Counted from the first letter of the stretch, positions 7,537 through 15,640 are shown. The stretch is 64,000 bases of DNA from Parabacteroides sp. PF5-9 (GCF_029893105.1 NZ_JARXWG010000011.1:1-64000), one strand, 5' to 3'. The notes: generated from the letters alone by a model not told the origin. A program made the numbers and translations.

Positions 7537-8364
7537 ATGAATAATAGTAATGATAAGCTAAAAGAAATAGTAAAACGGAAATATAGCGATATTGCTTTGC
7601 AAGGAAAAGAAACAGGCTGTTGTTGTGGGTGCAGTCCTACAAAAGAAGTCTATAATATTATGAGCGATGACTATTCAACGCTCAAAGGATACAACGAAGA
7701 TGCTGACCTCGGACTTGGCTGTGGATTGCCTACCCAATATGCAGGTATAGAGAAAGGAAATACTGTTATTGACCTCGGTTCAGGTGCTGGGAATGATTGT
7801 TTTATTGCACAGGCAGAAGTTGGTGATGAAGGAAAAGTCATTGGTATTGACTTTTCAGAACCCATGATAGAAAAGGCTAAAGCCAATGCAAAGAAACGTG
7901 GAATACAAAACGTGAGTTTTCGGCAGGGAGATATTGAAGATATGCCCGTAAGTGCAGGTCGTGCCGATGTGGTTATAAGTAACTGCGTACTGAATTTACT
8001 ACCTTCCAAAGACCGGATATTCCATGAAATATACCGTGTGTTAAAGACCGGGGGACATTTTTGCATATCGGATGTCGTTCTCAATGAAGAAATACCCGAA
8101 AAGTTGAAACATGCAGCAGAAATGTACGTCGGTTGTGTATCGGGAGCAATTCCAAAAGCTCAATATCTTGAGAAAATAAAAGAAGCTGGATTTGCAGAAA
8201 TTATCATTTGTAAGGAAAAAGAAATTACCATTCCCGATGAAATTCTTGAAAAGTATCTTAACGAAGATGAAATAAATGCTTTCAAAACCGTGAATGCGAT
8301 TGTTTCCATAACAGTTACCGGAAGAAAAAACTCTGGGGGGTGTTCATGCGGTGGATGTTGTTAA
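7537..8364 (+). CDS. arsM: arsenite S-adenosylmethionine methyltransferase
   Basis: A 275-aa class I methyltransferase that methylates arsenite. The SAM motif DLGSGAGNDC spans about residues 79-88. Cys62, Cys149 and Cys199 match the three conserved arsenite-binding cysteines of ArsM (the last two 50 residues apart, as in the algal enzyme). An N-terminal CCCGC cluster (28-32) and a C-terminal GGCSCGGCC tail add thiols. Methylated products would be volatile or exported by the ArsP-like permeases. Confident assignment. Confidence 0.93.
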   Translation: MNNSNDKLKEIVKRKYSDIALQGKETGCCCGCSPTKEVYNIMSDDYSTLKGYNEDADLGLGCGLPTQYAGIEKGNTVIDLGSGAGNDCFIAQAEVGDEGKVIGIDFSEPMIEKAKANAKKRGIQNVSFRQGDIEDMPVSAGRADVVISNCVLNLLPSKDRIFHEIYRVLKTGGHFCISDVVLNEEIPEKLKHAAEMYVGCVSGAIPKAQYLEKIKEAGFAEIIICKEKEITIPDEILEKYLNEDEINAFKTVNAIVSITVTGRKNSGGCSCGGCC

Positions 8365-8376
8365 AAGAATATAGTT

Positions 8377-8703
8377 ATGAATGAATTATTTGAAAAAGGA
8401 GTCATACTGAATATGGCAGAAATGGTTGAATACTCAACTGGTGGAGTAATCAGCAAACAAGTATTGAAGAATGAAGCAGGCAACATTACCCTGTTTTCTT
8501 TCGACAAAGGACAGGGACTAAGCGAGCATACCGCCCCATTTGATGCTATGGTAGAAATTTTAGACGGAGAAGCTGAAATTTCCATAAACGGTAAACCCTT
8601 GATGCTGGTTACTGGTCAGTCTATAATTATGCCTGCGGGTATTCCTCATGCTTTGTATGCAAGCAAGCAATTTAAGATGTTGCTTACTATGATTAAAGGG
8701 TAA
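8377..8703 (+). CDS. cupin-domain protein
   Basis: A 108-aa single-domain cupin: SEHTAPFDAMVEILDGEAEISING forms motif 1 (HT...E) and IIMPAGIPHAL motif 2 with the second His, so a metal site is probable. Such cupins are frequent at the ends of Bacteroidetes metal and arsenic operons; their reaction is unknown. It starts 12 bases after arsM and is the last gene before the repressed promoter region at 8.84 kb. Confidence 0.8.
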   Translation: MNELFEKGVILNMAEMVEYSTGGVISKQVLKNEAGNITLFSFDKGQGLSEHTAPFDAMVEILDGEAEISINGKPLMLVTGQSIIMPAGIPHALYASKQFKMLLTMIKG

Positions 8704-8789
8704 GGATTATAAAGTGAAGGTGATTTCAGACGGCAGTTTTACTACTGTCAAGCGAAAGAAAAAATATATAATGCTATAAGACAGGGATA

Positions 8790-8818
8790 AAGAGAAAAGG
8801 ACATCATCTTTTTCTCTT
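8790..8818 (+). terminator. possible weak terminator hairpin
   Basis: AAGAGAAAA (8790-8798) pairs with TTTTCTCTT (8810-8818). A clear T-run is lacking afterwards. It follows the cupin gene and precedes the next promoter, so it could end the first operon. Confidence 0.35.
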
Positions 8819-8822
8819 CCTG

Positions 8823-8906
8823 TTTGGCGAATCAAATCTTTCATCGTATATTTGCGATTGATTTCGAGTGATATTTTTTTATTACAAATCATCGTATATT
8901 TACGAT
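8823..8906 (+). promoter_or_regulatory. promoter with two ArsR operators
   Basis: TTTG at 8823-8826, 20 bases, and TATATTTG at 8847-8854 form a good Bacteroides promoter, with the -7 element inside ATCGTATATTTGCGAT (8843-8858). A second dyad, ATCGTATATTTACGAT, lies at 8891-8906, 32 bases before the start codon at 8938. Two operators around the transcription start would allow tight repression. Confidence 0.72.
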
Positions 8907-8937
8907 ATGCGATAAAATAAGTTAATTATATAGTGAT

Positions 8938-9396
8938 ATGGAAAAAAGAAAATTGAAAATCAGTGAAAGCATTGCAATATTTTTGCTTTCACTTATGACT
9001 GTCACTGGCAGTTATGCGCAAGAAAAAATGACTTCTACAAATAGCAGTCAAGTTACAAAACAAGATGAAATTGTTTCTGTATTGAAACAGGGCAAAGCGA
9101 TTTTTGTTGTGATTAGCAAACAGGGATTAAAGGATAAGGAAAAAGCTTTATCTGTATGCAAAGAATCTCAAAAAGCATTATCCGGCAAAGTCGAAACGAT
9201 TGAAGTGGATGCAGATAATAAGGCTGACGAAAACCTACTGAAAACACTTAAAATAACAGAACCCTTGAAAGAACCTGTTACCATCGTGATAAACAAACAA
9301 GGTTTTGTAACGGGGCAATTCACAGGAGTTCCTAAAGAATCCGACCTTATTGCTGCATCAAAGAAGGTTGTCCAAAGTGGCTGTTGTTCCCGCTAA
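8938..9396 (+). CDS. exported thioredoxin-like protein with GCC tail
   Basis: A 152-aa protein with a signal peptide ending near SYAQ. The mature part, KQGKAIFVVISKQG...CKESQ...VETIEVDADN...EPVTIVINKQGFVTG, follows the beta-alpha pattern of a thioredoxin fold, but the usual CxxC is replaced by a single Cys in LSVCKESQ, and the C-terminus ends GCCSR. It heads the second operon under two ArsR operators. A periplasmic arsenic- or thiol-binding role is inferred; the exact family is unknown to me. Confidence 0.6.
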   Translation: MEKRKLKISESIAIFLLSLMTVTGSYAQEKMTSTNSSQVTKQDEIVSVLKQGKAIFVVISKQGLKDKEKALSVCKESQKALSGKVETIEVDADNKADENLLKTLKITEPLKEPVTIVINKQGFVTGQFTGVPKESDLIAASKKVVQSGCCSR

Positions 9397-9466
9397 TAAT
9401 CTAAAGTTACCCAGCAAGTTTGGGAGTTTCATTTTGCAATAATTATTAATAATTAAAAAGAAAACG

Positions 9467-9994
9467 ATGAAGAAAATTGTCATGGTGATTATAGCTGTCT
9501 TTGCGGTAAGCATAGCTAATGCACAAGATTTTTGTCTTGGTGGCTCTTTGGGCTTTTGGAACAATAACAGTGCAGATAAAACAACCTTATCCATAACGCC
9601 GGATATAGGTTACAGCCTCTCAAGTAAATGGTATCTTGGAATTGGTATCGGTTATCAATACACTAAACACGAAGACTTAAAAATTAATTCTTTCACGTTA
9701 AATCCATACGCTCGTTATTCTTACTTTACAGCAGGGAAAGTAAGGCTGTTTATGGATGGAACATTCGGTTTATCTAATGACAAGCCGACAGGTCGTAAAT
9801 CTGAAACCGCTTGGCAGGTTGGAGTGAAACCGGGCATGATAATTGGTCTGACTGATAGGTTTAGTTTAGCAGCCCATTTTGGATTCTTAGGATACAGGGA
9901 TACAGATAGCGATATAAATGCTTTGGGAGAAAAAGGCTGGGGCTTAGACCTTAGCGGAAATAGTTTAAGTTTCGGTTTTTTTTATAGCTTCTAA
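9467..9994 (+). CDS. outer-membrane beta-barrel protein
   Basis: A 175-aa protein with a signal peptide (cut after NAQ) and alternating amphipathic strands such as WYLGIGIGYQYTK and FSLAAHFGFLGY, ending in the typical outer-membrane terminal Phe (FGFFYSF). It is a small eight-stranded-type porin-like barrel. Located in the arsenic operon, it may help metabolites cross the outer membrane; the substrate cannot be read from sequence. Confidence 0.72.
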   Translation: MKKIVMVIIAVFAVSIANAQDFCLGGSLGFWNNNSADKTTLSITPDIGYSLSSKWYLGIGIGYQYTKHEDLKINSFTLNPYARYSYFTAGKVRLFMDGTFGLSNDKPTGRKSETAWQVGVKPGMIIGLTDRFSLAAHFGFLGYRDTDSDINALGEKGWGLDLSGNSLSFGFFYSF

Positions 9995-10014
9995 TTTTTT
10001 TAATCAAAATATCC

Positions 10015-10030
10015 ATCGTATATTTGCGAT
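10015..10030 (+). promoter_or_regulatory. ArsR operator before arsR2
   Basis: ATCGTATATTTGCGAT, identical to the copy at 8843-8858, lies 20 bases before the ATG of the second repressor and contains TATATTTG as a -7 element. This supports autoregulation of arsR2. Confidence 0.7.
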
Positions 10031-10049
10031 TGATTTAAAAGTAACAGAT

Positions 10050-10352
10050 ATGGCATTTAGTAAAGCAGAACAATTTGATGAAAAGGATGTGGCAATAGCA
10101 CGTTATGCTAAAGCATTAAGCCATCCGGCAAGGGTTGCCATTTTAAGGCTTCTTTCAAAGCAGGACTATTGCTATTGTGGTGATATAGTCGAAGATTTGC
10201 CTATTGCTCAATCTACCGTTTCACAGCATTTGAAAGAACTAAAAAATGCAGGATTGATTGAAGGCGAAATTACTCCACCGAAGGTTCGGTATTGTATTAG
10301 TAAAGAACATTATACTATTGCAAAACAATTTTTCAAAGAGCTTTTTGAATAA
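10050..10352 (+). CDS. arsR: ArsR-family repressor 2
   Basis: A 100-aa ArsR/SmtB winged-helix protein closely similar to the repressor at 2331 in AKALSHPARVAILRLL and STVSQHLKELKNAGLI. Its cysteine arrangement differs: CYC (Cys41 and Cys43) replaces CCYH, and the C-terminal cysteine pair is missing. The two repressors may thus sense different arsenic species yet share operators. The gene is flanked by operators at 10015 and 10371. Confidence 0.87.
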   Translation: MAFSKAEQFDEKDVAIARYAKALSHPARVAILRLLSKQDYCYCGDIVEDLPIAQSTVSQHLKELKNAGLIEGEITPPKVRYCISKEHYTIAKQFFKELFE

Positions 10353-10370
10353 AATTTTTTACCCTATATT

Positions 10371-10386
10371 ATCGTATATTTACGAT
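10371..10386 (+). promoter_or_regulatory. ArsR operator before MerT-like gene
   Basis: ATCGTATATTTACGAT, identical to 8891-8906, stands 42 bases before the ATG at 10428. It lacks a clear -33 TTTG at the standard distance, so it may be either a promoter or a roadblock site. Confidence 0.6.
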
Positions 10387-10427
10387 ATAGGATTAATGAG
10401 ATAAACAATAAAATAATACAGAAAACA

Positions 10428-10958
10428 ATGAGTAAATCAAAAACAATTTGGACAACAATTATGGGGGTATTATCCTCTATTCTTGCTATGCTTGGGTTAG
10501 TAGGTTGCTGTGGACTACCAATATTAGCGGGTATCCTTGCTGCATTAGGCATTGGTGCTTCACAGCTTAGTTTTTTTGCCGAATACCGATGGTGGTTTAT
10601 CGGGTTTGCAATTCTATCATTACTGTTTGGCTTTTATCAGGTCTATTTCAAGAAGAAAGGCAGTTGTTGTGGGACAGAGAAAGAAAATAGCTGCTGTGCA
10701 AGCGAATCAGAAAAAACAGGTAAACCAAAATCCCGGCTATTCCAAAAAATATTTCTTTGGACAGGTGCTGTAATCATTGTTGCCATGTTAGTAATCGGCT
10801 TTAATGAAAGTAAAACCGTAAACTCACCTAATGGCGGGTGTTGCCCAACGGAAGAACTGATACAGATTCAGGATAATTCAGGTTGCTGTCCGGCAACACA
10901 GCCAACCACTACTGAAACGCAAAAGGAGCAAAAAGCACCCAGTTGTTGCCCTCAATAA
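10428..10958 (+). CDS. MerT-like membrane protein with six CC pairs
   Basis: A 176-aa protein with three or four membrane segments. The first, AMLGLVGCCGLPILAGILAALGIGA, resembles the mercury-binding first helix of MerT (Cys27-Cys28). Further vicinal cysteine pairs lie at 80-81, 89-90, 138-139, 153-154 and 173-174, most as CCP or SCC, mainly in polar loops and the tail. MerT passes Hg(II) inward; here the operon and operator point to arsenic or antimony. Whether it imports, buffers or hands metalloids to the ArsP-like permease downstream is unknown. The number of cysteine pairs is unusual for MerT. Confidence 0.62.
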   Translation: MSKSKTIWTTIMGVLSSILAMLGLVGCCGLPILAGILAALGIGASQLSFFAEYRWWFIGFAILSLLFGFYQVYFKKKGSCCGTEKENSCCASESEKTGKPKSRLFQKIFLWTGAVIIVAMLVIGFNESKTVNSPNGGCCPTEELIQIQDNSGCCPATQPTTTETQKEQKAPSCCPQ

Positions 10959-10985
10959 ATAAAATAATCTACATAAATTTTAAAT

Positions 10986-11888
10986 ATGAACACGTTAATA
11001 GAAACAATCAAGTATTTCTTGTTTATCTCTGCGGAGTTACTCGTCTTATTCATGCTTATAAGTATGATAGTTGAAATAATTCTTATGTACATTCCGGCAG
11101 AAAAAATTCAAAAAAAACTATCCGGCAAAGGAATTACAGGTAACATCCTCGGAGCAGTTTTTGGTTCACTAACCCCATTTTGCGCCTGTTCAACAATTCC
11201 TATGACAGTAGGTTTGCTTAATGCAGGCGTGCCATTCGGTTCTACCATGTCATTCCTTATCGCATCACCTTTACTTAATCCGATTATCATAGGAATGCTT
11301 GGCGTTATGGTCGGGATAAAAGCTGCCATTATGTATTTCATCGTAGCCTTCATCAGTGCTGTTGCTTTCGGTTATGTTTTGGAGAAAACAGGCGGTATCA
11401 AGTACATGAAAAATGTGAGAATTAAAAGTGCAGCGGAAAATACGGAAGAAGCTGTAAGTAAGCGCAAGTTACCATTTAAAGAAAAAATAAAGTTATCCTT
11501 TATTGCTGCTTGGGGAAGCATGAAACCTATTCTTGGCTACCTCTTTATAGGGGTGGGAATTGGTGCTGCTATTTACGGTTATCTGCCCGAAGATTTTGTA
11601 GTCAAAATAGCCGGGCCTGATAATCCTTTCGCTATTCCTGTTGCTGCAATCGTAGGCGTACCACTTTATATACGGGCAGAAACGGCAATACCTATCGGGT
11701 TGGCATTATTAGGCAAAGGTATGAGTATCGGTGCTGTGGTTGCATTAATCATTGGTGGTGCAGGAATGGCAATACCCGAAATGTCGATGCTTGCAGGTAT
11801 ATTCAAAAGAAAAATGGTCTTTATGATAGTGGCAGTAATATTTTTTACAGCAGTTATCGCAGGGTATGTTTTCAATCTATTTTATTAA
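10986..11888 (+). CDS. arsP: ArsP-like organoarsenical permease
   Basis: A 300-aa permease with about eight membrane segments. SLTPFCACSTIP carries the Cys66/Cys68 pair typical of ArsP, the exporter of trivalent methylated and aromatic arsenicals, and the mirrored second half has VGVPLYIRAETAIPIG. The length fits ArsP better than the 447-aa protein of the first operon. Export of methylarsenite made by ArsM is the likely job. Confidence 0.82.
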   Translation: MNTLIETIKYFLFISAELLVLFMLISMIVEIILMYIPAEKIQKKLSGKGITGNILGAVFGSLTPFCACSTIPMTVGLLNAGVPFGSTMSFLIASPLLNPIIIGMLGVMVGIKAAIMYFIVAFISAVAFGYVLEKTGGIKYMKNVRIKSAAENTEEAVSKRKLPFKEKIKLSFIAAWGSMKPILGYLFIGVGIGAAIYGYLPEDFVVKIAGPDNPFAIPVAAIVGVPLYIRAETAIPIGLALLGKGMSIGAVVALIIGGAGMAIPEMSMLAGIFKRKMVFMIVAVIFFTAVIAGYVFNLFY

Positions 11889-11906
11889 TTCAATAAGTTT
11901 CAAATC

Positions 11907-12107
11907 ATGGAAAAGAAAGAGAAAAAAGGATTTTTTAGTTCTCTGTTTGCATCTAACAATAAAGGATGTAGTTGTGGACTACAAATAGAGGAAGTTCCGG
12001 TAAATGAAAGTACTGACAAACAAGTGTCAGACAAACAAGAAGAAAAGAAAGAAGGGGATAATTCTGGGCAGCAAACCAATCAGGTTAATCGTGGTTGTGG
12101 GTGCTGA
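11907..12107 (+). CDS. 66-aa cysteine-rich small protein
   Basis: The protein has a basic start (EKKEKKGFFSSLF), GCSCGLQIEEVP, a Glu/Lys/Gln-rich linker and a terminal RGCGC. It lies 18 bases after the permease and ends the second ars operon. Paired CxC motifs at both ends suggest a soft-metal or arsenite chaperone. I do not recognise a named family. Confidence 0.6.
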   Translation: MEKKEKKGFFSSLFASNNKGCSCGLQIEEVPVNESTDKQVSDKQEEKKEGDNSGQQTNQVNRGCGC

Positions 12108-12148
12108 TAGATGATACCTTCTATGTAGGCTCACCTACTTTTGAGAAA

Positions 12149-12183
12149 AGAACCTGAAACTGTTATTAACGGATTCAGGTTCT
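12149..12183 (+). terminator. terminator after second ars operon
   Basis: AGAACCTGAA (12149-12158) and TTCAGGTTCT (12174-12183) form a perfect ten-pair stem, followed by TATTGTTTTAT. It lies 42 bases after the last ars stop codon. Confidence 0.6.
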
Positions 12184-12262
12184 TATTGTTTTATCCTATA
12201 TAAAAATAATATGAAAGAGAGAGAATTGGAACACATCTATTAGGAATTAAAAGAAAACATCA

Positions 12263-13114
12263 ATGAAAGAAATAACAATAAAAGACTATTTCAGCAATCT
12301 ACTACAAGATGTTGATTCAGAAATTCAAACAATCGAATTAAACGAATCTGACTTTCTCCATGTTTGTAAAAATGTCATTAATTACTTGCAAGATGTAATG
12401 TCTGAATTAAAGTCTTTCATATTGAAATATAATTTTAGTGATAATTCAGAGGAAATATATTTCTTCAAACATTTAAAACCGCAAATCAGCAGTAAATTAA
12501 TCTATTACAATAGCATTTATAATATTGAGTTGAAACGCCCTACCGGAAGCGATGATGTTCAAACACAATACTATGTTTCGGAATTAGATTTTCTGACTAC
12601 CTTCTTTAATCAGAATCTCACTTTCTATCAATACTACCGGACAAATGCTTGTTATCTTGACGATAAGTATTTTCTTCGTGGAAAACCTGATATTCATTTA
12701 ATTATAGATAATTCCTTTTTTGATTCAGACCCACAGTTCTCCACCAGTTATGATTTCAAGGTTGCAAAAATTTTAGCTAATGAATTACTTAAAATTCATC
12801 TCACCAATAGAACAAAAGAGCTAACAAATGAGGGACTTCGAAAGAAAAATAATGGTTCTTGTTGTCAAATGGTCTGGACGGGGTCAAAACGTGGACTTGT
12901 AGAACTGATTTACGCCTTTGATACTTGTGGTGCATTCGATAAGGGAACTGTTGATATAAAAACAATAGCAGAAAATTTTGAAGCAATGTTTAATATTGAC
13001 TTAGGGGACTTTTATCACATATATATGGAAATAAAGGGACGTAAGATTAACAGAACAAGGTATTTAGATATTCTTCAAAAGGCTCTTCTTCGGCGGATGG
13101 AAGAAGAGGACTAA
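12263..13114 (+). CDS. rteC: RteC-family regulator
   Basis: A 283-aa protein matching the RteC family of CTnDOT-type elements, where RteC binds upstream of the excision operon and switches it on. Recognisable blocks are ELKRPTGSDDVQ, YYRTNACYLDDKYFLRG, the SKRGLVELIYAFDTCGAF helix-turn-helix region and the C-terminal GRKINRTRYLDILQKALLRRMEE. There is no rteA/rteB two-component pair or tetQ in the ICE, so the tetracycline cascade that controls RteC in CTnDOT cannot apply. Its targets are probably the HTH/primase genes that follow. Confidence 0.8.
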   Translation: MKEITIKDYFSNLLQDVDSEIQTIELNESDFLHVCKNVINYLQDVMSELKSFILKYNFSDNSEEIYFFKHLKPQISSKLIYYNSIYNIELKRPTGSDDVQTQYYVSELDFLTTFFNQNLTFYQYYRTNACYLDDKYFLRGKPDIHLIIDNSFFDSDPQFSTSYDFKVAKILANELLKIHLTNRTKELTNEGLRKKNNGSCCQMVWTGSKRGLVELIYAFDTCGAFDKGTVDIKTIAENFEAMFNIDLGDFYHIYMEIKGRKINRTRYLDILQKALLRRMEEED

Positions 13115-13124
13115 TAATCATCAA

Positions 13125-13144
13125 TCCGATACGAGGTACTGGCA
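13125..13144. repeat. 20-bp inverted repeat, left copy
   Basis: TCCGATACGAGGTACTGGCA is the exact reverse complement of 16135-16154, three kilobases away. The pair frames the HTH/primase/HTH module. A direct relative, CTCGATACGAAAACTGGCA, is at 16033-16051. Confidence 0.8.
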
Positions 13145-13151
13145 AGTTACC

Positions 13152-13184
13152 AAAGGCGAAGCAATCAATGTTTCGCCTTTTTTT
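13152..13184 (+). terminator. terminator after rteC
   Basis: AAAGGCGAA (13152-13160) pairs with TTCGCCTTT (13172-13180), followed by further T residues. A good intrinsic terminator 38 bases after rteC. Confidence 0.8.
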
Positions 13185-13275
13185 ATTGAAAAAAATATCG
13201 CCACAGGTGGGCGAAACTGTGGTTTTTGTTCAAACAAATCCCTTCATCTTTGCAGCAAATCAATAAGTTACAATT

Positions 13276-13635
13276 ATGGATGTCATAACGATAGAATCGA
13301 AAGCATTTAAGGAATTGGAAGCAAAGATTAATGCTATTGCAGATTATATCCTTAACAAACAGGAATCGGAAGATATAAACGAAGATGAAATATGGGTGGA
13401 TAGTTACGAAGTCTGCACATTCTTAAAAATCAGCGACAAAACATTACAAAGGCTTCGAGTATCAGGCACAATCGCCTATTCCAATATTCGGGGTCGGTAT
13501 TTCTACAAAATAGGAGAAATCAAACGGATGCTGGAAGAACGGCTGATTAGAAGCAATTCAGAATGTTTAAATGACTTAGTAACAAATCACAAGCTGTATG
13601 TTAAGGAAAGAAGAAATCTTAGAAAGAACAAGTAA
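13276..13635 (+). CDS. excisionase-like helix-turn-helix protein
   Basis: A 119-aa protein with an N-terminal helical part and a MerR-type HTH_17 domain, WVDSYEVCTFLKISDKTLQRLRVSGTIAYSNIRGRYFYKIGEIKRML (about residues 41-87). This is the type of CTnDOT Xis2c/Xis2d, recombination directionality factors. Its end overlaps the primase gene by 38 bases. A role in excision or in control of the module is inferred from family and position after rteC. Confidence 0.72.
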   Translation: MDVITIESKAFKELEAKINAIADYILNKQESEDINEDEIWVDSYEVCTFLKISDKTLQRLRVSGTIAYSNIRGRYFYKIGEIKRMLEERLIRSNSECLNDLVTNHKLYVKERRNLRKNK

Positions 13636-15628
13636 CGGATTGAACGTTTTTAGATATTACATTGCTTGTCAATGGCGTGTTGGACGTAATTTCTTCAACC
13701 CATTGTATAAAGACAGCAAGGCTTCGTGTAATATTTATTTTGACCGAAAAGCCGGAGTATATAAGTTGAAAGACTTTGGGAATGACGAGTATAGTGGGGA
13801 TTGTTTCTACCTCGTAGGAAAACTGAAAGGTTTGAACTGTAATAATGCTAATGATTTTGTCGAGATACTGAAAACCATTAATCAGGATTTATCGCTTGGA
13901 TTATCAGAGAATACAGATAATTCTGCACCATATAACCCGAAGGAATCTATACTTGTCATTCCTGAAAAGAAAGCTAAACCATATAGCTTTCAGGAACAAA
14001 AATTTTCTCGGAATGAATTGGAATACTGGGAAAAGTTCGGCATCACTCCTGAAATATTGATACTGTATAAGGTATGTTCTATTAGAGAGTTCAAAAGTGA
14101 AAATTCAGAAGGAAAGCCTTATTTCATAACTTCATCATTGGGCGAACCGATATTTGGTTATAAAAACAAACGATATATCAAGCTATACCGTCCATTTTCC
14201 AAAATGCGATTCCTATATGGGGGTGATATGGGGGAAAATTACAGCTTCGGATTGGAACAGTTACCAGCCAAAGGTGATACAGTCTTTATTACTGGCGGTG
14301 AAAAAGATGTTCTTTCCCTCGCAGCAAAGGGATTTCATGCAATATGCTTCAATAGTGAAACCGTAAACATTCCGACAACTATCATTCATAAACTGTCATT
14401 CCGGTTCAAACATATCATTTTGCTTTATGATGTAGATAAAACCGGGCTTGAGAGTTCTTCCAAACATGAAAAGCAGTTGGCGGAATACGGCGTAAAACGC
14501 CTTCTATTACCACTTTCAGGAACAAAAGAAGAGAAAGATATATCCGATTATTTCGGGCTTGGAAATAGCCGTGAATCGTTCCTGAAACTCTTCCTTGATT
14601 TTTTAGATACTCTATACAGCGATACTATGACTATGCTGAAATCGTGCGAAATAGATTTTAACAACCCTCCGGCAAAGGCACAGGAAATCATATCTGCCGG
14701 GGATGTACCACTGGGAACACAAGGAAATATCCTTTGCATCACAGGTGGTGAAGGTACAGGTAAAAGCAACTATGTTGCTGCGTTGGTTGCCGGGTCAATC
14801 AGACCGGAAAATATTTGTATTGATACACTGGGAATCAATGTACACGAAAATAGCCAAAATAAAGCCGTCCTGTTGTATGATACAGAACAGTCCGAAGTAC
14901 AACTGTTTAAGAATGTTTCCAACCTATTAAAGCGGGCAAAACAACCGGAAAAGCCGGAAGAGTTGAAAGCCTTCTGTCTTACCGGGATGTCCCGCAAAGA
15001 ACGTTTACAGGCTATTGTACAAAGCATGGATAAGTTTCATTATCAATATGGCGGTATCCAGTTGGTCGTAATAGATGGTATTGCCGATTTGGTACATTCA
15101 GCCAATGATGAAGCCGAAAGTTTGCGGGTTGTCGATGAACTCTACCGATTGGCTGGAATATATCAGACCTGTATTGTGTGTGTATTGCACTATGTCCCGA
15201 ACGGATTAAAGCTTCGTGGACACTTGGGGTCGGAACTGCAACGGAAATCGGCTGCCATCCTCTCCATCGAACTGGATAATGAACCGACTGTATCAGTAGT
15301 AAAAGCCTTAAAGGTTCGGGAAGGCAGCCCGTTGGATGTTCCATTAATGCTTTTTTCTTGGGATAAGGAAACCGGGATGCACCTATATCGTGGTGAAAAG
15401 CCCCGTGAAGAAAAAGAGAAGCGGAAAGAAAAAGAACTGGTAAGCGTAGCCCGTGAAGTGTTCGACCAGCAAACATTTATCACTTATATAGACCTGTGCG
15501 AACAGATACAGCAGATTATGGATGTAAAGGAACGCACGGCGAAAAGTTATATACGCTTTATGCGGGAGAAGGAAATTATCATTAAAGACCCTTCAAATCA
15601 GAGTTATTTTATCAAAGGTCATTTTTAA
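13598..15628 (+). CDS. primase (TOPRIM) fused to RecA-like helicase
   Basis: A 676-aa two-part protein. The N-terminal 75 residues have a primase-like DNA-binding pattern (FFNPLYKDSKASCNIYF, KLKDFGNDEYSGDCFYLV). A TOPRIM domain follows with VFITGGEKDV (Glu235) and LLYDVDKTG (278-280). The C-terminal half is an AAA_25/RepA-type ATPase with Walker A GGEGTGKS (383-390), Walker B QLVVIDGIADLV and CVLHYVPN plus GHLGSELQRKS. It can be expected to prime and unwind the circular ICE after transfer or excision. The tra operon here lacks traP, the usual primase gene, so this protein may fill that role. Confidence 0.75.
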   Translation: MLRKEEILERTSNGLNVFRYYIACQWRVGRNFFNPLYKDSKASCNIYFDRKAGVYKLKDFGNDEYSGDCFYLVGKLKGLNCNNANDFVEILKTINQDLSLGLSENTDNSAPYNPKESILVIPEKKAKPYSFQEQKFSRNELEYWEKFGITPEILILYKVCSIREFKSENSEGKPYFITSSLGEPIFGYKNKRYIKLYRPFSKMRFLYGGDMGENYSFGLEQLPAKGDTVFITGGEKDVLSLAAKGFHAICFNSETVNIPTTIIHKLSFRFKHIILLYDVDKTGLESSSKHEKQLAEYGVKRLLLPLSGTKEEKDISDYFGLGNSRESFLKLFLDFLDTLYSDTMTMLKSCEIDFNNPPAKAQEIISAGDVPLGTQGNILCITGGEGTGKSNYVAALVAGSIRPENICIDTLGINVHENSQNKAVLLYDTEQSEVQLFKNVSNLLKRAKQPEKPEELKAFCLTGMSRKERLQAIVQSMDKFHYQYGGIQLVVIDGIADLVHSANDEAESLRVVDELYRLAGIYQTCIVCVLHYVPNGLKLRGHLGSELQRKSAAILSIELDNEPTVSVVKALKVREGSPLDVPLMLFSWDKETGMHLYRGEKPREEKEKRKEKELVSVAREVFDQQTFITYIDLCEQIQQIMDVKERTAKSYIRFMREKEIIIKDPSNQSYFIKGHF

Positions 15629-15640
15629 TCGGTTATTGTT

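Noticed and set aside
15012-15476. 154-aa frame on the minus strand
   Set aside because: It lies wholly inside the primase-helicase gene on the other strand, and has no recognisable motif; it is a shadow frame.
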